The notes under the pieces: model-generated
The model's input: only the letters and a program-made list of their open reading frames with translations
The model's database searches: none
What the model was told of the DNA's origin: nothing
In this document: piece by piece, positions 55,188 to 61,983 of the stretch
Position numbering within the stretch: position 1 is the first letter of the stretch
How the letters are laid out: each line of letters opens with the position of its first letter
NCBI GenBank assembly: GCA_016873735.1
Contig: VGWD01000012.1
Span: forward strand, 1 to 61,983
Direction of reading: 5' to 3'
Length of the DNA stretch: 61,983 nucleotides
Source: Ignavibacteria bacterium
Lineage (GTDB): Bacteria; Bacteroidota; Ignavibacteria; Kapaibacteriales; UBA961
Program-made: the position numbers and the translations under genes

Positions 55188-55607
55188 ATGAAAATTCTCA
55201 TACTCTGTACAGGAAATAGCGCTCGAAGTCAAATGGCTCATGGAATATTGCAACATCTAAATGCAGACTTGGATGTGTACTCAGCAGGAACAGCTCCTGC
55301 AAAGCGCGTTAAAACCATGGCAGTTGATGTGATGAAGGATCTTGGAATTGATATTTCCCATCATATTCCCGTAAATGTGGAGATATACAAAAAAGAGAGA
55401 TGGGATTATGTGATCACCGTATGTGATGGAGCCAAGGAATCATGTCCTGTGTTTTCAGGAAAGGTCAAATATCGCATTCATCTTCCATTTGAAGATCCTG
55501 ACATGACATATGCTGACAAAGTCCAAGAAAGGAAAGGATACATGAATGTGAGAGACAAGATCATTTTGGAACTTTTCCGATTTAATGCCAAGACTTTATC
55601 CTCATAG
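55188..55607 (+). CDS. arsC: Arsenate reductase, LMW-phosphatase type (thioredoxin-coupled)
   Basis: 139 residues from the ATG at 55188; the GTG two codons earlier is ignored. The phosphatase-like loop is 'LCTGNSARSQ' with nucleophilic C7. Two further cysteines, C79 and C86 in 'VCDGAKESCP', match the C82/C89 relay of the plasmid pI258 ArsC, so this is the reductase and not a plain tyrosine phosphatase. The catalytic Asp is in 'FEDPDMTYAD'. It reduces arsenate to arsenite in the cytoplasm. No arsR or arsenite exporter is adjacent. Confidence 0.9.
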   Translation: MKILILCTGNSARSQMAHGILQHLNADLDVYSAGTAPAKRVKTMAVDVMKDLGIDISHHIPVNVEIYKKERWDYVITVCDGAKESCPVFSGKVKYRIHLPFEDPDMTYADKVQERKGYMNVRDKIILELFRFNAKTLSS

Positions 55608-55611
55608 ATGC

Positions 55612-55642
55612 TTGGCTCTCTGATCGTACTTATCTAAGTTTG
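55612..55642 (+). promoter_or_regulatory. Bacteroidota-type promoter close to the Omp28 gene start
   Basis: TTG at 55612-55614 and TAAGTTTG at 55635-55642 are spaced by 20 bp. The predicted transcription start falls at or just after the ATG at 55646, so the mRNA would be leaderless or the true start is the later ATG at 55673. Confidence 0.4.
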
Positions 55643-55645
55643 CAT

Positions 55646-57877
55646 ATGTGTATTCACAAATTGCAGACTTCCATGACATTCTTTCTTCTTTTGTTGTCGG
55701 CTTTATGTTTCTCCATGCCGAACATCAATGCACAATATATTCCTCTGTCTTATCCAGCCGGCTCGGGTAATCCAAACGGTTTTCATCGAAATGATGATAT
55801 TCTGAATCCCATGCCCGGGCAAGGATGGACAATCATTCATAATTCCTCGGATTCCATTCCAAAATGGGTTTCCACCACATCAATCCCTTTTCCTTTTTGG
55901 TTCAATACACAACAAAAAAGGTCTGTGAAGATATCAAATAATGGTATAATCTGCTTTGATACAACAGTGCAGGATCTTCCTTCTGACACATCGATTACTC
56001 TTCCAAAAATCGGTTATCCAAATTCGGCGATTTATCTTCTTGGTTTGTTTTCCAAACAAAATCAAGCATCTCTCATGTTGAATCAAAGTGCGAGAGTTCC
56101 CATGATTCGCACTCGCATATTTGGAACCTCCCCCAATAGACAATTCTGGATATCCTTTACCGGTTTTTCATATTTGCATGAAGTACCTAACAAAGCATCC
56201 ATTTGCAATTGGTCTGTAATGTTGGAAGAATCTTCAAATTTCATTTATGTGATTGACCATTCAACATTCACTTTTGACATTTCCCAAAATGGCTTGCGTC
56301 CGGATATATTGAATATTGGATTATCAATCGGATTGCAAGTGAATGATACAGTCGGTGTGATGTTGAATGGCAGAACAGGATCAAAAGTCTTGAACCCAAG
56401 GATTGGATTAGAACCCGATTTTAAGGGTGATGATAATGCCTATTATGTATTTCGTCCCAAAGATGCGATTCCCAAATATGATCTTTCGATTTCAAAAGTA
56501 GGACTTGGAGATTTAGTCGCCGGATCATTATCCGGAATGCTGATCCCAGTCACCATTTTGAACAATGGTTCAGATACCATTCGCAGTTTTAAATTACGAT
56601 ATGCCGAGGATACACTTAAACCTCGAGATACTGTATTGAACACAATCATTCCACCGGAATCACAAGCATCCTGCTTCACGGCTTTGTGGAATCCCAAAAA
56701 ATCAAAAAGACATACACTGACAATCTGGTGTGATAGCATCAATGGAAATAATCCCGATGATTATGCTGTGAATGATACGGCAAGAGTCACTACAGCATAT
56801 ATGGTAAATCCTCCTAAAAAAACAGTCTTGATCGAACACTTCACATCGCCTTCTTGTGGAGATTGCCCAAGGACCTTTACTGCCATAGATTCGGCAATCA
56901 AGAATGCAAAAGACGTCAATACCATTGCATATCATATTGGTGAAGGACCCATGAATATTGGAAGATCCGATACCATTGCCATGACTTATGAAGCAAATCG
57001 TGGATCCGTCATGATAGACAGAGCATATTTTCCATCATTGTCTCGCAATGTCATGCTGTCGATTCCAAGAAACTCTGCTTTTGTACAAGGTCAACCGGTG
57101 CTGAATGCACTTGAGATCGCTCGATCAACTCCAACGCCCATGGATTTGAGAGTCTATCATGTGTTTCACAATCCGACACGAATGCTTTCTTGCACATTTT
57201 ATTCTACATTTCAAGCAGAAGTTTCAGGTGATTTTCGCGTGAATGCATTGATACTTGAGGATACAGTTTCCGGCAATGCACAATTTGATCAATCAAATGG
57301 GATGTCAGGCGATACACTTATTCCCATCTGGGGAAATGCCCCTTCCAGCATTGCAGGATTCAAACACACGAATGTGGTTCGCATGATACTTGATTCATCA
57401 AGCTCCATCGGAACAGTTGATTCCATATCATTTGATACACAAATTGGGAAGACATACTCTTGTTCGTATTCAGTGAAGATTCCATCTGAGTTGAATATTC
57501 AAAGACTGAATCTTCAGGGATTTGTCCTTGATTATAATCCCGATCAATTATACGGTAAAGTATTGAATGCAATTGTGTCTCCACTTCGAACAAGCATTAC
57601 AAGTATTGATGAATTACCTTCGATTGATCAATTGTCAATTGTTCCTCAGCCTGCTACGGACAATATGATGATAACCGGAGTTTTATCTGAAGGATTGGTC
57701 AACATCGAAATTCATTCACTATTGGGAATTCCGATCCTTAAAGAATCCATCCATCATTCAGGTGATGCCATGTTTGTTTATCAGCAAAATGTTTCTATGT
57801 TGCCTGCAGGAATGTATATGATCACATTGCATAATAATGGCAAGAGTCTCCATCAAACAATCAGGATTGTTCGATGA
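55646..57877 (+). CDS. Omp28-type T9SS outer-surface protein with thioredoxin-like motif
   Basis: 743 residues from the ATG at 55646 (734 from 55673; both give a signal peptide ending 'SMPNINAQ'). A beta-rich N-terminal part (about 30-260) is followed by a CARDB-like domain (about 275-385) with 'DLSISKVGLGDLVAGSLSGM'. The Omp28 domain then begins 'KTVLIEHFTSPSCGDCPRTF' with a CGDC pair in a thioredoxin-like setting, followed by 'TIAYHIGEGPMNI'. A T9SS sorting domain ends the protein ('MLPAGMYMITLHNNGKSLHQ'). The next gene overlaps its stop (ATGA), so it is co-translated with a hydrolase. Confidence 0.88.
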   Translation: MCIHKLQTSMTFFLLLLSALCFSMPNINAQYIPLSYPAGSGNPNGFHRNDDILNPMPGQGWTIIHNSSDSIPKWVSTTSIPFPFWFNTQQKRSVKISNNGIICFDTTVQDLPSDTSITLPKIGYPNSAIYLLGLFSKQNQASLMLNQSARVPMIRTRIFGTSPNRQFWISFTGFSYLHEVPNKASICNWSVMLEESSNFIYVIDHSTFTFDISQNGLRPDILNIGLSIGLQVNDTVGVMLNGRTGSKVLNPRIGLEPDFKGDDNAYYVFRPKDAIPKYDLSISKVGLGDLVAGSLSGMLIPVTILNNGSDTIRSFKLRYAEDTLKPRDTVLNTIIPPESQASCFTALWNPKKSKRHTLTIWCDSINGNNPDDYAVNDTARVTTAYMVNPPKKTVLIEHFTSPSCGDCPRTFTAIDSAIKNAKDVNTIAYHIGEGPMNIGRSDTIAMTYEANRGSVMIDRAYFPSLSRNVMLSIPRNSAFVQGQPVLNALEIARSTPTPMDLRVYHVFHNPTRMLSCTFYSTFQAEVSGDFRVNALILEDTVSGNAQFDQSNGMSGDTLIPIWGNAPSSIAGFKHTNVVRMILDSSSSIGTVDSISFDTQIGKTYSCSYSVKIPSELNIQRLNLQGFVLDYNPDQLYGKVLNAIVSPLRTSITSIDELPSIDQLSIVPQPATDNMMITGVLSEGLVNIEIHSLLGIPILKESIHHSGDAMFVYQQNVSMLPAGMYMITLHNNGKSLHQTIRIVR

Positions 57878-59283
57878 TGCGGTATTTTTTGTTGCTATTG
57901 TCCTGCATGTCTTTTGCATATGCACAGGTAGCACAATTTGATATTCGTGGACAATGGGTTGGTGAATTACAAGTAGGGGCAACAATTCAATTGATTTTCA
58001 CCGTAAAGGGTGAATATATGATGAGTGGTTCATTGGATGTACCTCTGCAAGGAGCAAAAGACATTCCGATTTCCATAACTGAAACAATGCAATCAGTGAA
58101 ATTCAATGTAGAGTCCATCAAGGGATTATTCGAAGGAAAGAAGATTGATACAGTGACATTGCAAGGATCTTGGAAACAAAATGGTGGCATATATCCGCTG
58201 ACATTAAAAAAACAACAAATCACCATTGAGCAACCCAAAAGACCCCAAACCCCAGAAGAACCTTTTCCATATATGATTGAAGAAGTGGTTGTACTTGGAA
58301 AAGCAGGGAAACTTTCGGGAACATTAACAAAACCAATTGGCGAGGGTCCATTTCCGTTGATTGTCTTGATCACCGGTTCGGGAGCACAAGACAGAGATGA
58401 AACAATTTTCAGTCATAAACCATTTTTTGTACTTGCCGATGCATTCACAAGGCGCGGATATGCAGTCTTGAGAATGGATGATAGAGGTATAGGAAACTCG
58501 GAAGGTGATTTATCAAAAGCAACATCACTCGACCTTGCTGATGACATCTATGCTTGCATTGCAGCTATGAAGTTGAAACGTGATATCGATAATAAAAAGA
58601 TTGGTATTCTTGGTCATAGCGAGGGAGGCTTGATTGCTCAAATATTGGCCGCAAGCCATCCGAAGGATATTGCATTTATGTGTTCGATGGCAGGAATAGG
58701 CGTAACAGGATTGGACTTGTTGGTGTGGCAAACAAGAAAAATCTCATCAAGCACAATGCCTATGAATGAAGTCGAAAAAGCAGTAAGAAGGCAAAAGACA
58801 ATTCTTACCATGATAAAAGATTCTCGTGATTCTTTGCAATTGAGGCGTGCTTTGACCGATTCATTGGGAATATGGGCTGTTGAACAACAGAAACTGTTCA
58901 TGGTAAATTCACCGGAATTCAGAGTACAATTGAATCAATTGCAAAGTCCATGGTTACGTTTTTTCATAAGCTATGAACCGGCCAAATACTTGAGGAATGT
59001 AAAATGCCCTGTATTTGCAATCAATGGCTCGGAAGACATGCAAGTTGAATCAGGTGAAAATCTTCGAAGAATAGATTCAGTTTTGAATGCCAATGGCAAT
59101 GCTTCGGTGACGGTCAAAGAGTATAAGGGGATGAATCATCTGTTTCAGCGCTGCAATACATGCGATGTTGCAGAATATGCCAAGATTGAAACGACGATTG
59201 AGCAAGAAGTCATTGATGACATTATTGCTTGGTTGAATCAGGTCACAAAAAAATCTTCAAAGAAACAAGTAAAACGGAGATAA
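57874..59283 (+). CDS. Exported alpha/beta hydrolase
   Basis: 469 residues with a signal peptide (about 1-17, 'LSCMSFAYAQ'). An N-terminal beta domain (about 20-120, 'GQWVGELQVGATIQLIFTVK') precedes the hydrolase fold. The oxyanion region is 'VLITGSGAQDRDE', the nucleophile serine lies in 'GILGHSEGGLIA' near 250, an acid in 'AINGSEDMQVE' near 390, and the histidine in 'YKGMNHLFQRC' near 420. This is the S9/DUF-fused esterase-peptidase type of Bacteroidota. Its start overlaps the stop of the Omp28 gene and its end overlaps the convergent trmN by 27 bp. Confidence 0.9.
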   Translation: MMRYFLLLLSCMSFAYAQVAQFDIRGQWVGELQVGATIQLIFTVKGEYMMSGSLDVPLQGAKDIPISITETMQSVKFNVESIKGLFEGKKIDTVTLQGSWKQNGGIYPLTLKKQQITIEQPKRPQTPEEPFPYMIEEVVVLGKAGKLSGTLTKPIGEGPFPLIVLITGSGAQDRDETIFSHKPFFVLADAFTRRGYAVLRMDDRGIGNSEGDLSKATSLDLADDIYACIAAMKLKRDIDNKKIGILGHSEGGLIAQILAASHPKDIAFMCSMAGIGVTGLDLLVWQTRKISSSTMPMNEVEKAVRRQKTILTMIKDSRDSLQLRRALTDSLGIWAVEQQKLFMVNSPEFRVQLNQLQSPWLRFFISYEPAKYLRNVKCPVFAINGSEDMQVESGENLRRIDSVLNANGNASVTVKEYKGMNHLFQRCNTCDVAEYAKIETTIEQEVIDDIIAWLNQVTKKSSKKQVKRR

Positions 59284-59982
59284 TCTTTTACTGAATTCTT
59301 CCGTATGGGGTCCGCCAACATACTCTCTATATGCGATGTGACATTCCTCTGCAGCATCAATGAGTTGCATCAATGAAAATGCGCACATTCTTCTAATGAT
59401 GGGATGCTGCATGGTATCGCGAAAACAAATCGATTGTTGTACATAAAATCCTGCATGATATGCATGATCAATGAATTCTTCCATTTCTTTTGGAGGGAGA
59501 AGTATCCACGTATACGTTGATTCATGAGATTTCTTTTTGATTGCATGCACCAATTCTTTGAATGGTAATGCAAGTTCTGCATGAAAGGCCATTGCTTCTT
59601 TTGGAAGATGAGGAATGGTTGATCGAACATGAAAGGGAGGATTGCAAATGATCATGTCATATACCGCTTCATGATTCCAGTTGAGTATATCTGCATGATG
59701 AAGAGTGATGGAATGTCCCCATGGTGTTGCCATGATATTCTGTTTTGCATCGCATAGAGTTTCCTCATCGATATCTATTGCATCGATATGCACTTCATGT
59801 TCGGCTTTTTGTGCCAGCATCAGAGAAAGAAGACCTGTGCCGGTTCCAATGTCGAGTATCGTTCTCGCATTGTGAATATCAGCAAATGCACCGAAAGCAG
59901 AGGAATCCGTGCACACCTTCATTGCACTTCTTGATTGATGCACCGTAAAGAATTTAAAATCAAAACGATGTGGATTTCTCAT
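59257..59982 (-). CDS. trmN: tRNA1(Val) (adenine-37-N6)-methyltransferase
   Basis: 241 residues. It opens with the family's 'FTVHQSRSAMKVCTDSSAFG', followed by the SAM-binding 'ILDIGTGTGLLSLMLAQ' and the catalytic N6-adenine motif 'MIICNPPFHVRS' near 117. This is the TrmN6/YfiC family that methylates A37 of tRNA-Val. It starts 3 bp after the stop of the upstream propeller-protein gene, so they may share a transcript. Confidence 0.9.
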   Translation of the reverse strand: MRNPHRFDFKFFTVHQSRSAMKVCTDSSAFGAFADIHNARTILDIGTGTGLLSLMLAQKAEHEVHIDAIDIDEETLCDAKQNIMATPWGHSITLHHADILNWNHEAVYDMIICNPPFHVRSTIPHLPKEAMAFHAELALPFKELVHAIKKKSHESTYTWILLPPKEMEEFIDHAYHAGFYVQQSICFRDTMQHPIIRRMCAFSLMQLIDAAEECHIAYREYVGGPHTEEFSKRLSPFYLFL

Positions 59983-59985
59983 GTG

Positions 59986-61743
59986 TCACTGGACAAGAAT
60001 TGGAATCATGTATGATTTCTGATCTCCGGGAACATGAGAAATGCTCAGCCGAATCAAAGGTGTCAACGCGCTGTCCGGCTTCATGGAGGAGAGCAAGAAT
60101 TTCCACTGTTTGAAATCATCATGATTGGATATCACTTTATACATTTCTTCTGCGGCCGAGGAATTGAATTCAGTGATGAATAGTTCAATCGTGTTTTGCT
60201 TGTTTTCGAAGGATGACAGACATTCTTTCAGATATGATAAGCATTGTTGTTGATCTTTGTAATGCCATAAAGTAGGCATCATTCCTGTGATGCTTGAACC
60301 TGCTTGATTTTGTACTGTTTGTCTGATGCGAATCTCGATAGAGTCTGAAATCACATTATGTTCTTTATCAATTGCAGTAGCTATGATCAATAGTGAATCT
60401 TCGGGTTTAACAATATGTTCTATTGTTCTATAGACGATATTTGCAGGGAGAATCGAATCCTTCTGCAACTCTTTTCCATTGACATGTAATGTCCACTGCT
60501 TAACAGCTCCTTGGGGGATGCTATTCACATTGATTGGTATGCTGCCCGGATCACAAATGATATTCAAATTATCGATTGGAGAAAACAAAGCCGATTTATT
60601 TCCTGTAATCATCACGCATGATTCTGTTGAATCATCATCGAGTATGATTTGTTCGGATTTAACACCTTTCTTCATGAGCAAAGGCAATATTCTACTTGTC
60701 AATTCATGTTTGGACATCCTGATGGTTGCATCGGGCATTGCTGTCAAGCGTTCTCCGAGTGTCGATATCATATGGACATCTCTTGATTCGAATGATGATG
60801 GAAATATGCAAGCACGAAATGCAAGAGCATTTTGAATGGAATAAATGTTTTGTAGAATCTGAATCACATTTCCGGTTGACAGATACAATTGTGCCGGTTT
60901 TGATTGATAGATGGGACGTTTCTTGAACCAATACAGATCCGATTGTCCTTCGCCACTTGGATTGTCTCTACTAATTACCGCGGTATCATTCAGAATGATG
61001 AAGTCAGCATCATTCCATTTACTATTCAATTCTTCCACAGGTTCGGGGATGCTCCAAATTTCTTGTTCAGCATTTTCACGAATGGCGCGAAGAATATCAA
61101 AGCCGCCTTTTCCTCCATCCATATCGCTCGAAAAATATAATGTGTCCGGATGAGGGAGATATGGATTTTTTTCATTGAATGAAGTATTGATTGTTCTACC
61201 TAAAGAGAAGGGACCTTTCATAAGATCATCTTGGATTTTGAAATACCAGATATCCGTTCCGCCATTTCCATCCATTCTATTTGAAACATAATACAATGTT
61301 TTTCCATCCGGGGCCATGAAAGGTTGAGATGAATAAGCCAATCCTTGCAATGCATCCAGAGATTTCAATATTCCATCACGAAATTCATAAATACTGAGCA
61401 TTGCCTGCTGATTTCCAGATGCCGGCATGGCGAAGTACAATGAAGCATGTTGTTGCGACTTCATTGGATAGATGATGCTGTATGCATTCAATGTATCGGG
61501 ATTCCACGCGAAGGGAATTGCACCATGTAAGTCATTAATGACAAATTGTTTTGGTTTACCCTTTATGATTCTGGAAAAGAGATATTGATCTCCAATTTTC
61601 ACAAGATTGAGTTCATTATATATTGTATTGACCCCTTGAGGAGATTTGATCGGCTCCCAAACATAACCCTGGGCTTGCCCTTGAAAAGCGCTGCACAAGA
61701 TCAAGAAAAATACGGCTATGCCAAAAATGATGGAAGTCTTCAT
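59986..61743 (-). CDS. PD40/WD40-like beta-propeller envelope protein
   Basis: 585 residues with a signal peptide (about 1-24, 'CSAFQGQAQG'). Residues about 30-275 are PD40-type propeller blades ('FMAPDGKTLYYVSNRMDGNG', 'YLPHPDTLYFSSDMDGGKGG'), as in the T9SS-linked PorE group. The C-terminal half (about 280-585) has beta strands and a region resembling an OmpA-like fold only weakly ('MSKHELTSRILPLLMKKGVK'); the usual peptidoglycan-binding OmpA motif is not recognisable. Periplasmic or outer-membrane location is likely. Function unknown. Confidence 0.8.
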   Translation of the reverse strand: MKTSIIFGIAVFFLILCSAFQGQAQGYVWEPIKSPQGVNTIYNELNLVKIGDQYLFSRIIKGKPKQFVINDLHGAIPFAWNPDTLNAYSIIYPMKSQQHASLYFAMPASGNQQAMLSIYEFRDGILKSLDALQGLAYSSQPFMAPDGKTLYYVSNRMDGNGGTDIWYFKIQDDLMKGPFSLGRTINTSFNEKNPYLPHPDTLYFSSDMDGGKGGFDILRAIRENAEQEIWSIPEPVEELNSKWNDADFIILNDTAVISRDNPSGEGQSDLYWFKKRPIYQSKPAQLYLSTGNVIQILQNIYSIQNALAFRACIFPSSFESRDVHMISTLGERLTAMPDATIRMSKHELTSRILPLLMKKGVKSEQIILDDDSTESCVMITGNKSALFSPIDNLNIICDPGSIPINVNSIPQGAVKQWTLHVNGKELQKDSILPANIVYRTIEHIVKPEDSLLIIATAIDKEHNVISDSIEIRIRQTVQNQAGSSITGMMPTLWHYKDQQQCLSYLKECLSSFENKQNTIELFITEFNSSAAEEMYKVISNHDDFKQWKFLLSSMKPDSALTPLIRLSISHVPGDQKSYMIPILVQ

Positions 61744-61833
61744 GTTTTATGGAATTAGATTAGATCCGCCTTGACCGAAATTAAGAATTCGGCATCAAAG
61801 TCCATGAATTTTGCAAGAAAACCCAATAAAGGG

Positions 61834-61865
61834 TTTGGTTGTAATAGAGAAGAGTCGTAGATTTG
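61834..61865 (+). promoter_or_regulatory. Bacteroidota-type promoter facing off the right edge
   Basis: TTTG (61834-61837) and TAGATTTG (61858-61865) are spaced by 20 bp. It would drive a gene beyond the window, starting near 61872. Confidence 0.5.
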
Positions 61866-61871
61866 TACTCC

Positions 61872-61924
61872 CATTCGGCTGCGACGGCGGCCGAGATTGC
61901 TTCGCAGAGAGGCAATGCTGAATG
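61872..61924 (+). other. Structured leader RNA, right edge
   Basis: CATTCGGC (61872-61879) pairs with GCTGAATG (61917-61924), stacked on ATTGC/GCAAT (61896-61900 and 61912-61916). TGCGA/TCGCA offers an alternative inner stem. It begins at the predicted transcription start. The remaining sequence to 61983 shows no gene. Function unknown. Confidence 0.35.
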
Positions 61925-61983
61925 GTTGACAAGAAAGGAAGAATCAACAGAGTCGGGTAGAAGAATGAAGCGGGTTATGATCC

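Noticed and set aside
1-61983. CRISPR arrays, tRNA or rRNA genes
   Set aside because: No regularly spaced repeats and no cloverleaf or rRNA sequence could be recognised on either strand.

Overview
The window reads as chromosome from a free-living member of the Bacteroidota/Chlorobiota group. Eight proteins end in the C-terminal sorting domain of the type IX secretion system (T9SS). There is a TonB receptor with an N-terminal carboxypeptidase-like domain, an orphan LuxR-type regulator, an Omp28 protein, a YARHG protein, and promoters of the TTTG...TAnnTTTG type found in Bacteroidota. A Kapabacteria- or Ignavibacteria-like lineage is my inference; no rRNA or other phylogenetic marker is present to settle it.

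Left flank (1-6.4 kb): the tail of a T9SS adhesin-like protein, a LuxR-type regulator, and a cobalamin riboswitch in front of a coupled gene pair (a small membrane protein of the DUF6580 type and a T9SS surface protein) that looks like a vitamin B12 acquisition module. An orphan phosphonate-type binding protein and sucC, with its terminator, follow.

Foreign block (about 6.4-16.8 kb): everything is on the minus strand. It holds a complete RND tripartite efflux operon with a small leader gene, a decayed IS110-family element that still keeps a folded non-coding end resembling a bridge RNA, a membrane acyltransferase and a Crp/Fnr regulator. Palindromes inside the block have no counterpart outside it. 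The block abuts a T9SS gene that has lost its 5' end, which suggests an insertion or rearrangement.

Middle (17-38.5 kb): aconitase, envelope redox and peptidase genes, then large secreted proteins (IgGFc-type, VCBS/ASPIC-UnbV, and a 1471-residue GEVED/beta-helix/Ig protein) and an Omp85-like barrel. A DUF721 gene, a DUF3078 pseudogene and a deoxyhypusine synthase-like gene follow.

Right part (38.5-62 kb): a MarR regulator divergent from a CDF metal transporter; a frameshifted TPR gene; an alkB-umuD-umuC DNA-damage cluster; a secreted M43 protease; and a tight group of a Rieske lipoprotein, a TPR-adenylate cyclase and a second Rieske-like protein whose histidine ligands are replaced. Then come an M42 peptidase, a TonB receptor with a T9SS partner, an arsenate reductase, an Omp28/T9SS protein coupled to an alpha/beta hydrolase, trmN and a beta-propeller protein. 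The right edge holds a promoter and a foldable leader for a gene beyond the window.

The points most worth a second look are the all-cysteine Rieske variant beside an adenylate cyclase, the B12-riboswitch module, and the RNA-like end of the IS110 relic. No CRISPR array, tRNA or rRNA was seen.
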